Shown piece after piece: positions 20,460 to 30,293 of a DNA stretch of 64,000 nt. The stretch comes from Pantoea phytobeneficialis. Its GTDB lineage: Bacteria > Pseudomonadota > Gammaproteobacteria > Enterobacterales > Enterobacteriaceae. The position numbers and the translations under genes are program-made. Numbering within the stretch: position 1 is the first letter of the stretch; each line of letters begins with the position of its first letter. Below the pieces are notes generated by a model. That model did not search any database and was not told the DNA's origin. It saw only the letters and a list, made by a program, of their open reading frames with translations. The DNA lies in contig NZ_CP024636.1 of NCBI RefSeq assembly GCF_009728735.1, positions 3,262,155-3,326,154 of the forward strand, read 5' to 3'.

Positions 20460-21032
20460 TTAATCAGCACGTCCCATATAACGACGTTCCGCGATATGAA
20501 TGCGGATGCGTTCGCCATTACTGAGATATTCCGGAACCTGGATAACCAGACCGGTGCTCATTCCGGCGGGTTTGGTGCGCGCGCTGGCGGAAGCGCCTTT
20601 GATGCCCGGTGATGTGTCAACAATTTCCAGGTCAACGGTTTGTGGCAGTTCCAGTGCCAGCAACTGACCATCCATCGTCAGTACCTGCATGCCAGGCATA
20701 CCGCCTTCAGGAATAAACAGCAGCTCTTCTTCAATCTGCTCTTTTTTGAAGGTGTATGGCGTGTAGTCTTCATCATCCATAAACACGTATTCGTCACCAT
20801 CTATATAAGAGAAGGAGACAAAGCGACGGGTCAGGGTGATCGCTTCCAGAATATCGTCGCCTTTGAAGCGTTCTTCCACTTTCATGCCGGTACGCACGTC
20901 GGTAAAACGCATCTTGTATAGGGTTGACGCGCCACGCGCGCTGGGGCTTTGAATATCGATGTCTTTCACCAGCAGCAGTTTGCCATTCCAGGTGACAGCC
21001 ATCCCTTTTTTAACTTCGTTTGCCTTTGGCAT
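20460..21032 (-). CDS. yeiP: EfpL (YeiP), elongation factor P-like protein
   Basis: 190 residues with three EF-P-type domains (KOW-like N domain and two OB folds). At the tip of the first loop, where EF-P carries its modified lysine, the sequence is SPSARGAS with Arg33, the hallmark of the EfpL subfamily. It relieves ribosome stalling at proline-containing motifs together with EF-P. The gene is monocistronic, with a palindromic repeat upstream and the Zur box of yeiR downstream. Confidence 0.95.
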   Translation of the reverse strand: MPKANEVKKGMAVTWNGKLLLVKDIDIQSPSARGASTLYKMRFTDVRTGMKVEERFKGDDILEAITLTRRFVSFSYIDGDEYVFMDDEDYTPYTFKKEQIEEELLFIPEGGMPGMQVLTMDGQLLALELPQTVDLEIVDTSPGIKGASASARTKPAGMSTGLVIQVPEYLSNGERIRIHIAERRYMGRAD

Positions 21033-21145
21033 CGTGTGTTACTCGCTAAGAGAGAATTGATCGCGCCACGTTACCCGCGCCGGTAAAAACAGGCAAGCGG
21101 ACTGGCGCAAATTTTCCCATCTTGTAGGGAATTCGGGCATATTGT

Positions 21146-21216
21146 GTAGCGGCGCGATTTATCGCGCGGTTTTTTATACCCAAAGGTCAAAAGAGCGCGA
21201 TAAATCGCGCCGCTAC
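21146..21216. repeat. Palindromic intergenic element, copy 2 (perfect)
   Basis: 22-bp perfect inverted arms at 21146-21167 and 21195-21216 share the core GCGGCGCGATTTATCGCGC, with a 27-base loop that starts in a T run. It lies between efpL (leftward) and yeiW (rightward). Confidence 0.9.
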
Positions 21217-21286
21217 GGGAAATGAAGTGGCGTTCCCACAGGTAGCCTGCTATTGTCGCCGCGAAATCCCGGTGCAGGTACCTGTA

Positions 21287-21541
21287 ATGTTGTGTCGTGA
21301 CCAGTGCGGTGCCTGTTGCACAGCTCCCTCCATCTCATCTCCCATTCCTGGCATGCCCAATGGCAAACCGGCCAATACCCCCTGCATTCAGCTTGATGCC
21401 CAGCAACGCTGTAAAATATTTGGTTCACCGTTACGCCCGGCGGTGTGCGCGGGCCTGCAACCCAGCGCCGAAATGTGTCACACCAGTCGCGCTGAGGCCA
21501 TGATTTATCTGCTGAAATTAGAAGCGGATACCGCGCCCTGA
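21287..21541 (+). CDS. yeiW: YeiW, UPF0153/YkgJ-type cysteine-cluster protein
   Basis: 84 residues, the E. coli YeiW length, from ATG 21287; an earlier in-frame start at 21227 would read from next to the repeat element and is not favoured. Eight cysteines lie at positions 3, 7, 10, 11, 33, 42, 54 and 64 (CRDQCGACC, then CKIF and AVC), forming a putative zinc or iron cluster domain. The middle block [20 protein letters not shown] is highly conserved. Its molecular role is unknown. It stands just upstream of the fru promoter region. Confidence 0.9.
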   Translation: MLCRDQCGACCTAPSISSPIPGMPNGKPANTPCIQLDAQQRCKIFGSPLRPAVCAGLQPSAEMCHTSRAEAMIYLLKLEADTAP

Positions 21542-21718
21542 AGATTTGCTGATATTTTGCTGAAATGGTGGCTTTAACTGCCGCTGGCGTTACAGCAAAA
21601 CCGTCAGCGTTGCATCTGGCGAAAATCCTAAATCACATCTGAAGTGTGCGTAGCGTCAAAAATCTGCTACGTCGATTACGCATTTTCTTGCCTGTCGGGC
21701 AGAGCTGTACCATATTCC

Positions 21719-21732
21719 CTGAAACGTTTCAG
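21719..21732. promoter_or_regulatory. Cra (FruR) operator 1 of fruBKA
   Basis: CTGAAACGTTTCAG is a perfect palindrome equal to the Cra consensus GCTGAAACGTTTCAGC minus the first base. It lies about 90 bases upstream of fruB. Confidence 0.92.
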
Positions 21733-21784
21733 CGTTGTCGTCCCGGCTAAGCCGATGTCGTACAGCGTATTTTTTCGCCATCAA

Positions 21785-21798
21785 GCTGAAACGATTCA
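21785..21798. promoter_or_regulatory. Cra (FruR) operator 2 of fruBKA
   Basis: GCTGAAACGATTCA matches the strong half of the Cra consensus, 22 bases before the fruB start. Two operators are also present in E. coli fruB. Confidence 0.88.
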
Positions 21799-21819
21799 AT
21801 TCAGCAAGCGAGGAGAGAT

Positions 21820-22950
21820 ATGTTCCAGCTCGAAGTTCAGGCCATTCATACCGGTGCCAGCGCACAGAACAAAGAAGAAGCCATTCGTCAGGTCGCGGCA
21901 GCGTTAACCGCTGCGGGCAATGTAGCGGAAGGCTACGTTAATGGCATGTTGGCGCGCGAACAGCAAACCACCACATTTCTCGGCAACGGCATTGCCATCC
22001 CACACGGTACGACCGACACCCGCGATTTGGTGCTGAAAACCGGCGTGCAGGTGTTCCAGTTCCCGCAGGGTGTGGCGTGGGGCGACGGCCAGACGGCGTA
22101 TGTCGCCATCGGTATTGCCGCGAAATCCGACGAACATCTCGCCTTGCTGCGTCAGCTGACCCATGTACTCAGCGATGACAGCATTGCCGAGCAGCTGAAA
22201 ACTGCATCGGCAGAAGATCTGCGTGCGCTGCTGATGGGTGAAAAGCAGGCGGCGGAATTCAAATTCGATACTTCCTTGATTGCAGTCGATGTTGCTGCCA
22301 GTGACCTGATGACGTTGCAGGCACTGAACGCCGGTCGTTTACAGGCGGCAGGTGCCGTGGATGCTGGTTTCGTTGCCAGCGTGGTATCAAACGCGCCGTT
22401 GAGTCTCGGCCAGGGCATCTGGTTGAGCGATAGCGCCATCGGCAACCTGAACAGCGCCGTGGCCGTCAGCCGTGCGGCAACACCGTTTGACCACGCCGGT
22501 GAAAACGTGGCGCTGTTGGTGACCGTGGCAGCCAGCGACGACCGTCCGCTGGAAGTGCTGGGCTACCTCAGCAGCTTACTGCATGCCAATAAAGCTGAAC
22601 GTCTGCTGAAAGCCGATGCTGCCGGGATTCTGGCGTTGCTGACCAGCGAAGTGGACGAACAAGCCGATATGCTGACCGCTGAATACACCATCCGTAACGA
22701 ACACGGTTTGCATGCCCGTCCGGGTACCGCGTTGGTCAGCGTGATCAAACAGTTTAACAGCGACATCACCGTCACCAACCTTGACGGCAGCGGTAAACCC
22801 GCCAATGGTCGCAGCCTGATGAAAGTGGTTGCGTTGGGTGTGAAGAAAGGTCATCGCCTGCGCTTTACCGCCAGCGGTGAAGATGCACAGCAGGCACTGA
22901 ATGCCATTGAAGAGGCCATTAATAGCGGCCTGGGCGAGGGGGTAGCATGA
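21820..22950 (+). CDS. fruB: Fructose PTS multiphosphoryl transfer protein FruB (EIIA-HPr)
   Basis: 376 residues. The N-terminal EIIA-Fru domain has the phospho-histidine in IAIPHGTTD (His62). A central linker domain follows, and the C-terminal HPr-like domain has [10 protein letters not shown] with phospho-His298. It passes phosphate from enzyme I to FruA. The start has AGGAGAG eight bases upstream. fruK begins inside the fruB stop (ATGA overlap), giving translational coupling. Cra represses the operon until fructose 1-phosphate appears. Confidence 0.97.
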   Translation: MFQLEVQAIHTGASAQNKEEAIRQVAAALTAAGNVAEGYVNGMLAREQQTTTFLGNGIAIPHGTTDTRDLVLKTGVQVFQFPQGVAWGDGQTAYVAIGIAAKSDEHLALLRQLTHVLSDDSIAEQLKTASAEDLRALLMGEKQAAEFKFDTSLIAVDVAASDLMTLQALNAGRLQAAGAVDAGFVASVVSNAPLSLGQGIWLSDSAIGNLNSAVAVSRAATPFDHAGENVALLVTVAASDDRPLEVLGYLSSLLHANKAERLLKADAAGILALLTSEVDEQADMLTAEYTIRNEHGLHARPGTALVSVIKQFNSDITVTNLDGSGKPANGRSLMKVVALGVKKGHRLRFTASGEDAQQALNAIEEAINSGLGEGVA

Positions 22951-23885
22951 GTCGTCGCGTAGCCACCATCACACTTAACCCGGCTTATGATCTGGTCGGC
23001 TATACGCCGGAGATCGAGCGCGGGGAAGTTAACCTGGTCAAAACCACCGGCCTGCATGCCGCAGGTAAAGGCATCAATGTCGCGAAAGTGCTGAAAGACT
23101 TAGGCATCGATGTCACCGTGGGTGGTTTTCTTGGTAAAGAGAACCAGGACGGCTTTCAGCAGCTGTTCAGCGAGCTGGGTATCGCCAACCGTTTTCAGGT
23201 GGTGCAGGGCCGTACCCGTATCAACGTCAAGCTGACGGAAAAAGACGGTGAAGTGACCGACCTGAACTTTTCCGGTTTTGACGTCACCGCCCAGGATTGG
23301 GAGCGCTTCACCGCCGACTCTCTGACCTGGCTTGGTCAGTTCGACATGGTGTGCGTCAGCGGCAGCCTGCCAGCAGGGGTGGCGCCGGAAGCCTTTACCC
23401 AGTGGATGAGCGATCTGCGCACCCAATGTCCGTGCATCATTTTCGACAGCAGCCGTGAAGCGCTGGTGGCAGGTCTGAAAGCCGCGCCGTGGTTGGTAAA
23501 ACCCAATCGCCGCGAACTGGAGATTTGGGCGGGGCGTAAGCTGCCGACGCTGAAAGATGTGATTGACGCCGCGCATGAGCTGCGCGAGCAGGGCATAGCC
23601 CATGTAGTGATTTCACTCGGAGCAGAAGGGGCGCTGTGGGTGAATGCTTCAGGCGAATGGATTGCCAAACCGCCTGCGTGTGAAGTGGTCAGCACCGTAG
23701 GTGCCGGGGATTCAATGGTTGGTGGACTGATTTATGGCCTGCTGATGCGCGAATCCAGTGAACACACCCTGCGTCTTGCAACGGCAGTGGCGGCTATGGC
23801 CGTCAGCCAGAGCAACGTTGGGGTTACCGATCGTACCCAGTTGGCCGCGATGATGGCGCGTGTTGACTTACAACCCGTTAACTAA
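22947..23885 (+). CDS. fruK: 1-phosphofructokinase FruK
   Basis: 312 residues, a PfkB-family kinase that converts fructose 1-phosphate to fructose 1,6-bisphosphate. The N-terminal ligand-binding block is TLNPAYD, the mid motif is [10 protein letters not shown], and the catalytic base Asp255 lies in [10 protein letters not shown]. It overlaps fruB by four bases and is followed by fruA after 16. Confidence 0.97.
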   Translation: MSRRVATITLNPAYDLVGYTPEIERGEVNLVKTTGLHAAGKGINVAKVLKDLGIDVTVGGFLGKENQDGFQQLFSELGIANRFQVVQGRTRINVKLTEKDGEVTDLNFSGFDVTAQDWERFTADSLTWLGQFDMVCVSGSLPAGVAPEAFTQWMSDLRTQCPCIIFDSSREALVAGLKAAPWLVKPNRRELEIWAGRKLPTLKDVIDAAHELREQGIAHVVISLGAEGALWVNASGEWIAKPPACEVVSTVGAGDSMVGGLIYGLLMRESSEHTLRLATAVAAMAVSQSNVGVTDRTQLAAMMARVDLQPVN

Positions 23886-23901
23886 CAGCAGGAGAGGTAT
23901 A

Positions 23902-25593
23902 ATGAAAACGCTGCTGATTAAAGATTCTTCCCTGGGCCTCGCCTCAGGTCATTTAGCGATGGAAAGTTTGCGTGCGGTTGCGGCGCAGGCTGGTCTTACC
24001 CTTACAGAAAATGCTGCTGACGCCGATCTGGTGCTGGTGGCGGGTCACAACGCCCCGAGCGATGCACAGCTGGCAGGCAAATCACTGGCGCTGGTGGATG
24101 TTCAGCAGCTGCTGCGCGATCCGCTGGCGACAATCAGCCAGGCGAAAGCCAACGCCCAACCGGTGCAAAGTGCGGTTGCCGCCCCGGCTGCGGTACAGAG
24201 CAGCGGGCCGAAACGCATCGTTGCTGTCACCGCTTGCCCGACTGGCGTAGCGCATACCTTTATGGCTGCCGAAGCCATTGAAGCTGAAGCTAAAAAACGT
24301 GGCTGGTGGGTGAAAGTGGAAACCCGCGGTTCCGTGGGTGCGGGTAACGCTATCACCCCGGAAGAAGTGGCAGCTGCCGATCTGGTGGTGGTTGCGGCCG
24401 ATATCGATGTGGATCTGGCGAAATTCGCCGGGAAGCCGATGTACCGTACCTCAACCAGCCTTGCGCTGAAGAAAACCGCGCAGGAACTGGATAAAGCCCA
24501 GACCGAAGCCAAAACTTACCAGCCAAGCGGTGCGCGTGCTTCTGGCGGCCAGGAAGATAAGCAGGAAAAAACCGGTGCTTATCGTCACCTGTTGACCGGC
24601 GTGTCGTACATGCTGCCGATGGTGGTGGCTGGTGGTCTGAGTATTGCGCTCTCCTTCGCCTTCGGTATCACCGCGTTTAAAGAGCCGGGCACCCTCGCCG
24701 CTGCGCTGATGCAGATTGGTGGCGGCAGCGCCTTTGCCCTGATGGTGCCGGTGCTGGCAGGCTTTATCGCCTTCTCCATTGCTGACCGCCCGGGTCTGAC
24801 GCCAGGTCTGATCGGCGGGATGATCGCGACCAGCATTAACGCCGGTTTCCTGGGGGGTATCATCGCCGGTTTCATTGCCGGTTACGCCGCGAAGATGCTG
24901 AGCAGCAAAGTGAAGTTGCCGCAAAGTATGGAAGCGCTAAAACCGATTCTGATTATTCCGCTGGTTGCCAGTCTGATCACCGGCCTGTTGATGATTTACG
25001 TGGTAGGCAAACCGGTAGCGGGCATCATGAGCGGCCTGACTCACTGGCTGGCGAACATGGGTACGGCGAACGCTGTCCTGCTGGGCGCTATCCTCGGTGG
25101 CATGATGTGTACCGATATGGGTGGTCCGGTGAACAAAGTGGCCTACGCATTTGGTGTGGGACTGCTGAGCTCGCAGACTTACGCACCGATGGCCGCGATT
25201 ATGGCCGCCGGTATGGTGCCACCGCTGGCGATGGGTCTGGCGACTATTGTTGCGCGTCGTAAATTCAACAAAGGTCAGCAGGAAGGTGGCAAAGCTGCGC
25301 TGGTACTGGGCCTGTGCTTTATCTCTGAAGGTGCGATTCCGTTCGCAGCGCGTGATCCGATGCGTGTCCTGCCATGCTGTATCGTTGGTGGGGCGGTGAC
25401 CGGTGCGATTTCGATGGCAATTGGCGCGAAGCTGATGGCACCACACGGTGGTCTGTTCGTGCTGCTGATTCCAGGGGCGATTACGCCGGTACTGGGTTAC
25501 CTGATGTCCATCGTGATTGGTACAGCGGTGGCGGGCCTTGGCTACGCTATCCTGAAACGCCCGGAAGAAGAGCTGGCAACCAAAGCCGCCTGA
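23902..25593 (+). CDS. fruA: Fructose-specific PTS permease FruA (EIIB'BC)
   Basis: 563 residues, exactly the E. coli length, from ATG 23902 with GGAGAGG upstream. The degenerate EIIB' domain covers 1-85. The active EIIB domain has the phosphocysteine Cys112 in VTACPTGVAHTF, and the EIIC membrane domain runs from about 230 with eight or more helices (GVSYMLPMVVAGG, GMMCTDMGGPVNK). It imports fructose as fructose 1-phosphate, the inducer that releases Cra. Confidence 0.97.
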   Translation: MKTLLIKDSSLGLASGHLAMESLRAVAAQAGLTLTENAADADLVLVAGHNAPSDAQLAGKSLALVDVQQLLRDPLATISQAKANAQPVQSAVAAPAAVQSSGPKRIVAVTACPTGVAHTFMAAEAIEAEAKKRGWWVKVETRGSVGAGNAITPEEVAAADLVVVAADIDVDLAKFAGKPMYRTSTSLALKKTAQELDKAQTEAKTYQPSGARASGGQEDKQEKTGAYRHLLTGVSYMLPMVVAGGLSIALSFAFGITAFKEPGTLAAALMQIGGGSAFALMVPVLAGFIAFSIADRPGLTPGLIGGMIATSINAGFLGGIIAGFIAGYAAKMLSSKVKLPQSMEALKPILIIPLVASLITGLLMIYVVGKPVAGIMSGLTHWLANMGTANAVLLGAILGGMMCTDMGGPVNKVAYAFGVGLLSSQTYAPMAAIMAAGMVPPLAMGLATIVARRKFNKGQQEGGKAALVLGLCFISEGAIPFAARDPMRVLPCCIVGGAVTGAISMAIGAKLMAPHGGLFVLLIPGAITPVLGYLMSIVIGTAVAGLGYAILKRPEEELATKAA

Positions 25594-25617
25594 TTTAACG
25601 CCAACACCAGGAAAAGC

Positions 25618-25648
25618 AAAGGGGCGAACCGTAAGGTCGCCCCTTTTT
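25618..25648 (+). terminator. Terminator between fruA and nfo
   Basis: AAAGGGGCGAACC-GTAA-GGTCGCCCCTTTTTTT forms a strong stem (one bulged A) followed by T's. It abuts the nfo stop, so it serves mainly fruBKA but can work in both directions. Confidence 0.88.
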
Positions 25649-26494
25649 TTATCCTTGCTGTTCCGACTTCAGCCAGGCAATTTCGTCTTTCCAGATGTCC
25701 GGGTTGATAGTCTCCAGAATCATCGGGATACCATCAAAGCGTGCATCTTTCATCAGCCAGCTAAACACGGTTTTACCGATATTGCCTTCGCCAAGGCTGT
25801 GATGACGGTCAACACGGCTGCCGAGGGTGCTCTTGGCATCATTCAAATGCATCCCGCGCAGATACTGAAAACCAACAATGCGTTCAAACTCAGCAAAGGT
25901 CGCGACACAGGCCTCTTCCGTACGCAGGTCATAACCCCCGGCAAAGGCATGGCAGGTATCAATGCACACGCCAACGCGTGATTTATCCTCGACGTGTTCA
26001 ATGATGGTCGCGAGATGTTCAAAGCGGAAACCGAGGTTGCTGCCCTGACCGGCGGTGTTTTCAATCACGGCTGTAACGTTGTGCGTCTGCTCCAGCGCGA
26101 TATTGATCGACTCCGCGATACGTTTCAGGCAGGCCTCTTCTTCAATTTGTTGCAGATGGCTGCCCGGATGGAAGTTCAACAACGTCAGGCCAAGTTGTTC
26201 AGCGCGTTGCATTTCATCAATAAAGGCATCACGGGATTTTTCCAGGGCGTCCATCACCGGGTGGCCAAGGTTAATCAGATAGCTGTCGTGCGGCAAAATC
26301 TGGCCTGGCGTGAATTTATACGTCTCGCAGGCGCTTTTGAACGCATCAATCACCTCGCCGGAGAGGGGGGCGGCGCGCCACTGGCGCTGATTTTTGGTGA
26401 ACAGCGCGAAAGCTGTGGCTTCCAGTTCGTGGGCACGGATCACTGCCTGGTCTACGCCGCCTGATGCACTGACATGTGCGCCGATATATTTCAT
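25649..26494 (-). CDS. nfo: Endonuclease IV
   Basis: 281 residues, a TIM-barrel AP endonuclease that nicks 5' of abasic sites in base-excision repair. Zinc-ligand motifs are visible: [32 protein letters not shown], and HLNDAKS followed by RHHSLGEG. Length and motifs match the E. coli enzyme. Its upstream neighbour yeiH is 40 bases away on the same strand, as in E. coli. Confidence 0.97.
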   Translation of the reverse strand: MKYIGAHVSASGGVDQAVIRAHELEATAFALFTKNQRQWRAAPLSGEVIDAFKSACETYKFTPGQILPHDSYLINLGHPVMDALEKSRDAFIDEMQRAEQLGLTLLNFHPGSHLQQIEEEACLKRIAESINIALEQTHNVTAVIENTAGQGSNLGFRFEHLATIIEHVEDKSRVGVCIDTCHAFAGGYDLRTEEACVATFAEFERIVGFQYLRGMHLNDAKSTLGSRVDRHHSLGEGNIGKTVFSWLMKDARFDGIPMILETINPDIWKDEIAWLKSEQQG

Positions 26495-26533
26495 GCCGCT
26501 CTCCTGAATGGGCTGGGTTTTGCAAAACGCCCA

Positions 26534-27595
26534 TCATAGCGGATGTACCTGGGCCATGAAATGTTGCACCAGCACATTCAGTGCGCCGCCACCGATAATC
26601 AGCCAGATAAACACCATCGATCCCAGCAGCAGAGGTTTAACGCCAGCCTGCTTCAACGCGCTAAAGCGGGTGGTCAAGCCAAGCGCGGCCATCGCCATCG
26701 CCAGCATCAGGTTTGTCAGTTGGTTGATGCCACCCACAACGTTGGCAGGCAACAGATGCAATGAGTTAAACAACGCCACGCCAATAAACAGCAGGGCAAA
26801 CCACGGAAAGGCCACCGGTTGAGAACGCGTACTGCTGTGACTGCGCTGACGGCGTAACCAACTGCCCAGCACCAGCAGAAAAGGGGCCAGCATCATCACG
26901 CGCAGCATCTTGGCGATCACCGCGTTGTTTTCCGCATCCGCGCCGATAGCATGACCGGCAGCGACTACCTGAGCCACTTCATGCAGCGTCGAACCGGTGT
27001 AGATGCCAAAATGCGCTTCACTGACCGGCGGTATCAGCGTCCAGATCACCGGATATAACAGGATGCCAAGGGTGCCAAACAGCACCACGGTGGCGACCGC
27101 GACGGCCACTTTTGACGGCTCGGCTTTGATAATCGGTTCGCTGGCGAGTACTGCCGCTGCCCCACAGATGCTGCTACCCGCACCAATCAGCCACACGGTT
27201 TCGCGATCCATTTTCAGCAGGCGAATGCCGAGAAAACAGGTCAACATGAAAGTCGAGCTGAGCACCAGCACATCAATCAACACGCCACTCAGGCCAACAT
27301 CACCAATTTGCTGTAGGGTAATGCGAAAGCCATACAGAATAATGCCGAGACGCAACAGACGCTGTTTCGCCAGCAGCACGCCGCTATCACATTGGCTGGC
27401 CAGACGGGGATACAGGCTGTTCCCGAGCAGGATGCCCAAAATAATCGCCAGCGTTAATGCACCAAACCCTGCGCCAGCCAGCCAGGGCTGCTGAGCCAGT
27501 AACGCGGCACAGCCCGCAATGGCGGCAGTCAGCAGCAAGCCGGGTAGCCAGTGATGAAAGGGAAACGGGGTTTTGCTTACGCTTATGTCAGCCAT
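26534..27595 (-). CDS. yeiH: YeiH, UPF0324 putative sulfur-anion exporter
   Basis: 353 residues with about ten predicted helices. The family signatures LIGAGSSICGAAAVLASEP and YTGSTLHEVAQVVAAG are both intact. The family is annotated as putative sulfate exporter, and direct biochemical proof is limited. It is divergent from the LysR gene yeiE, which controls it in related bacteria in response to sulfite. nfo lies directly downstream. Confidence 0.9.
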   Translation of the reverse strand: MADISVSKTPFPFHHWLPGLLLTAAIAGCAALLAQQPWLAGAGFGALTLAIILGILLGNSLYPRLASQCDSGVLLAKQRLLRLGIILYGFRITLQQIGDVGLSGVLIDVLVLSSTFMLTCFLGIRLLKMDRETVWLIGAGSSICGAAAVLASEPIIKAEPSKVAVAVATVVLFGTLGILLYPVIWTLIPPVSEAHFGIYTGSTLHEVAQVVAAGHAIGADAENNAVIAKMLRVMMLAPFLLVLGSWLRRQRSHSSTRSQPVAFPWFALLFIGVALFNSLHLLPANVVGGINQLTNLMLAMAMAALGLTTRFSALKQAGVKPLLLGSMVFIWLIIGGGALNVLVQHFMAQVHPL

Positions 27596-27660
27596 ACACT
27601 CCTCCTTAGTAGGTCTTTAGCGTGCGCCTGGCTGGCTTAAAAGTGAAATTGATAATATAT

Positions 27661-27679
27661 TTATAATTAACCATTATAA
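27661..27679. promoter_or_regulatory. Candidate YeiE operator in the yeiH-yeiE intergenic region
   Basis: TTATAAT-TAACC-ATTATAA is a perfect 7-5-7 inverted repeat. It is located 26 bases upstream of yeiE and 66 bases from yeiH, the usual place for a LysR-type site. Confidence 0.55.
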
Positions 27680-27704
27680 GTGGTAAGCAATGTGAGGAGG
27701 ACGC

Positions 27705-28571
27705 GTGCACATTACGCTGCGTCAGATCGAGGTTTTTACTGAAGTACTGAAAAGTGGCTCAACGACGCAGGCGTCGCAGGTTTTGGCGCTGTCGCAGTCG
27801 GCGGTAAGCGCCGCGCTGGCGGATTTGGAAAGCCAGCTTGCCGTGCAACTGTTTGACCGGGTCGGCAAACGTCTGGTGTTAAACGAGCATGGTCGTCTGC
27901 TTTATCCGCGCGCCGTTGGGTTACTGGAGCAGGCTGGCGAAATCGAGCAGCTGTTTAAAGAGGACAACGGGGCGATCCGTCTGTTCGCCAGCAGCACCAT
28001 CGGCAACTACCTGTTGCCGGGCATGATTGCGGCGTATCGGCGCGATTTTCCCGCGCTGCCGCTGGAACTGAGCGTGGGTAACAGCCAGGATGCCATCAAT
28101 GCAGTGGCTGATTTCCGCGTGGATATTGGTCTGATTGAAGGGCCATGCCATATGCCGGAATTGATTAGCGAACCCTGGCTGGAAGATGAGTTGGTGGTGT
28201 TTGCCGCGCCAGATGCCGCCATCCTGCAACAACCGATCACCCTGGCAAGTCTGGCGGCTGCCCCCTGGATCCTGCGTGAGCGCGGTTCCGGTACGCGTGA
28301 AATCGTCGATTATCTGCTGCTGTCGCATTTGCCGCAGTTCCAACTGGGTATGGAATTGGGGAATTCCGAGGCGATCAAACACGCGGTGCGCCACGGGATG
28401 GGCATCAGTTGCCTGTCACGGCGGGTGATTGCTGATCTGCTGGAAGCCGGCACGTTGGTTGAGGTAGCGGTGCCGCTGCCGCGTCTGACACGCACCCTGT
28501 ATCGCATCCATCATCGGCAGAAACACCTGTCAAAAGCACTCAACCGTTTCCTGACGTATTGCCGCGAGTAA
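27705..28571 (+). CDS. yeiE: YeiE, LysR-family transcriptional regulator
   Basis: 288 residues. The N-terminal winged HTH covers residues 3-62 ([34 protein letters not shown]). A periplasmic-binding-type effector domain follows ([13 protein letters not shown]). It starts at GTG 27705 behind a strong GTGAGGAGG. In Salmonella and Cronobacter YeiE governs sulfite tolerance and other genes. Divergence from yeiH and the palindrome between them suggest auto- and cross-regulation. Confidence 0.92.
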   Translation: MHITLRQIEVFTEVLKSGSTTQASQVLALSQSAVSAALADLESQLAVQLFDRVGKRLVLNEHGRLLYPRAVGLLEQAGEIEQLFKEDNGAIRLFASSTIGNYLLPGMIAAYRRDFPALPLELSVGNSQDAINAVADFRVDIGLIEGPCHMPELISEPWLEDELVVFAAPDAAILQQPITLASLAAAPWILRERGSGTREIVDYLLLSHLPQFQLGMELGNSEAIKHAVRHGMGISCLSRRVIADLLEAGTLVEVAVPLPRLTRTLYRIHHRQKHLSKALNRFLTYCRE

Positions 28572-28694
28572 ACGCAACTGGCTAATAATTTTGTAACGAT
28601 TATGAACGTAACTAATAACCCGACGTGAATGCTATACAGAGCAGGCTTAGCTGCTACAATCGCGCCTTATTTTTATTCAGCATAGCGTTTACAC

Positions 28695-30161
28695 ATGCAT
28701 AATGACTCAAAAACAACACAACAACCTGGGCTGCGCCGTGAATTAAAAGCGCGCCATCTCACTATGATCGCCATTGGCGGATCGATCGGCACTGGTCTAT
28801 TTGTCGCCTCGGGTGCCACCATTTCTCAGGCTGGTCCGGGCGGTGCGCTGCTCTCCTATGCGCTGATCGGGCTGATGGTTTACTTCCTGATGACCAGCCT
28901 CGGCGAACTGGCCGCCTTTATGCCAGTGTCCGGTTCCTTTGCCACCTACGGTGCCAAATACGTGGAAGAGGGCTTCGGCTTCGCGCTGGGTTGGAACTAC
29001 TGGTACAACTGGGCAGTGACCATCGCGGTCGATCTCGTCGCTTCTCAGCTGGTAATGAACTACTGGTTCCCGGATACCCCCGGCTGGATCTGGAGCGCGC
29101 TGTTCCTCGGCCTGATGTTCCTGCTCAACTACATCTCGGTTAAAGGCTTTGGTGAAGCGGAATATTGGTTCTCGCTGATTAAAGTCGCCACCGTGATTAT
29201 CTTTATTGTGGTCGGCGTGTTGATGATCGTCGGCATTATGCGTGGCGCGGAAAATGCGGGCTGGCATAACTGGACGGTAGGGGATGCGCCGTTTGCTGGT
29301 GGTTTTGCCGCGATGATTGGCGTGGCAATGATTGTTGGTTTCTCCTTCCAGGGTACCGAACTGATTGGTATCGCTGCGGGAGAGTCTGAAGATCCGGCGA
29401 AGAATATTCCGCGTGCGGTACGTCAGGTGTTCTGGCGTATCCTGCTGTTTTACGTGTTCGCCATTCTGATCATCAGCCTGATTCTGCCGTATACCGATCC
29501 TAAGCTGCTGCATAACGACATCACCGATATCAGCATCAGCCCGTTCACCCTGGTGTTCCAGAATGCCGGTTTGCTGTCTGCGGCGGCGGTGATGAATGCG
29601 GTGATCCTGACGGCGGTGTTGTCAGCGGGTAACTCTGGCATGTATGCCTCGACCCGTATGCTGTTCAATCTGGCGCGTGAAGGTAAAGCCCCGCGTATTT
29701 TTGGCAAACTGTCGAAAGGCGGTGTGCCGCGTAACGCGCTGTATGCCACCACCGTGGTTGCCGGGCTGTGCTTCCTGACCTCGAAATTTGGCAACCAGGA
29801 AGTTTATCTGTGGTTGCTGAACACCTCGGGTATGACCGGCTTTATCGCCTGGTTGGGCATTGCCATCAGCCACTATCGTTTCCGTCGCGGCTATATGGCG
29901 CAGGGCAGGGATCTGGCGGATTTACCCTATCGCTCAGGTTTCTTCCCGCTTGGACCGATCTTCGCGTTTGTGCTGTGTCTGATTATTACACTGGGCCAGA
30001 ATTATCAGGCGTTCCTGGCAGACCGTATTGACTGGTACGGCGTGGCGGCAACCTATATCGGTATTCCACTGTTCCTGGTGATTTGGTTGGGTTACAAGCT
30101 GGTGCGTGGCACCCGTTTTGTGAAATACAACGAAATGGATTTCCCGACGTTTAAAGAGTGA
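28695..30161 (+). CDS. lysP: Lysine-specific permease LysP
   Basis: 488 residues, an APC-superfamily amino acid:proton symporter with 12 helices. Conserved elements are IAIGGSIGTGLFVASG in helix 1, GWNYWYNWAV in helix 3 and GFSFQGTELIGIAAGE in helix 6. E. coli LysP also acts as the lysine co-sensor of CadC. It is monocistronic with its own terminator; a plausible -10 (GCTATACAG) lies about 65 bases upstream. E. coli keeps the same yeiE-lysP order. Confidence 0.96.
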   Translation: MHNDSKTTQQPGLRRELKARHLTMIAIGGSIGTGLFVASGATISQAGPGGALLSYALIGLMVYFLMTSLGELAAFMPVSGSFATYGAKYVEEGFGFALGWNYWYNWAVTIAVDLVASQLVMNYWFPDTPGWIWSALFLGLMFLLNYISVKGFGEAEYWFSLIKVATVIIFIVVGVLMIVGIMRGAENAGWHNWTVGDAPFAGGFAAMIGVAMIVGFSFQGTELIGIAAGESEDPAKNIPRAVRQVFWRILLFYVFAILIISLILPYTDPKLLHNDITDISISPFTLVFQNAGLLSAAAVMNAVILTAVLSAGNSGMYASTRMLFNLAREGKAPRIFGKLSKGGVPRNALYATTVVAGLCFLTSKFGNQEVYLWLLNTSGMTGFIAWLGIAISHYRFRRGYMAQGRDLADLPYRSGFFPLGPIFAFVLCLIITLGQNYQAFLADRIDWYGVAATYIGIPLFLVIWLGYKLVRGTRFVKYNEMDFPTFKE

Positions 30162-30177
30162 CGTAATAAAGAGAAAT

Positions 30178-30203
30178 GCGCGGCAAAGTCCGCGCTTTTT
30201 TTT
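30178..30203 (+). terminator. Intrinsic terminator of lysP
   Basis: GCGCGG-CAAAGT-CCGCGC is followed by eight T's, 17 bases after the stop. Confidence 0.93.
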
Positions 30204-30227
30204 GCTTCTTTGTAACAGAGATAAAAT

Positions 30228-30242
30228 TGATAATTATTATCA
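30228..30242. promoter_or_regulatory. Fur box upstream of the iron ABC genes
   Basis: TGATAATTATTATCA is a perfect 7-1-7 Fur palindrome, 52 bases before the permease start. The adjacent AT-rich TAAAAT/TATTAT segments could be the promoter it occludes. Confidence 0.9.
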
Positions 30243-30293
30243 CCTGCTCTATTGTGGCAGCCGTTATGATTGCAACGGGGAACAGGTAGATCA

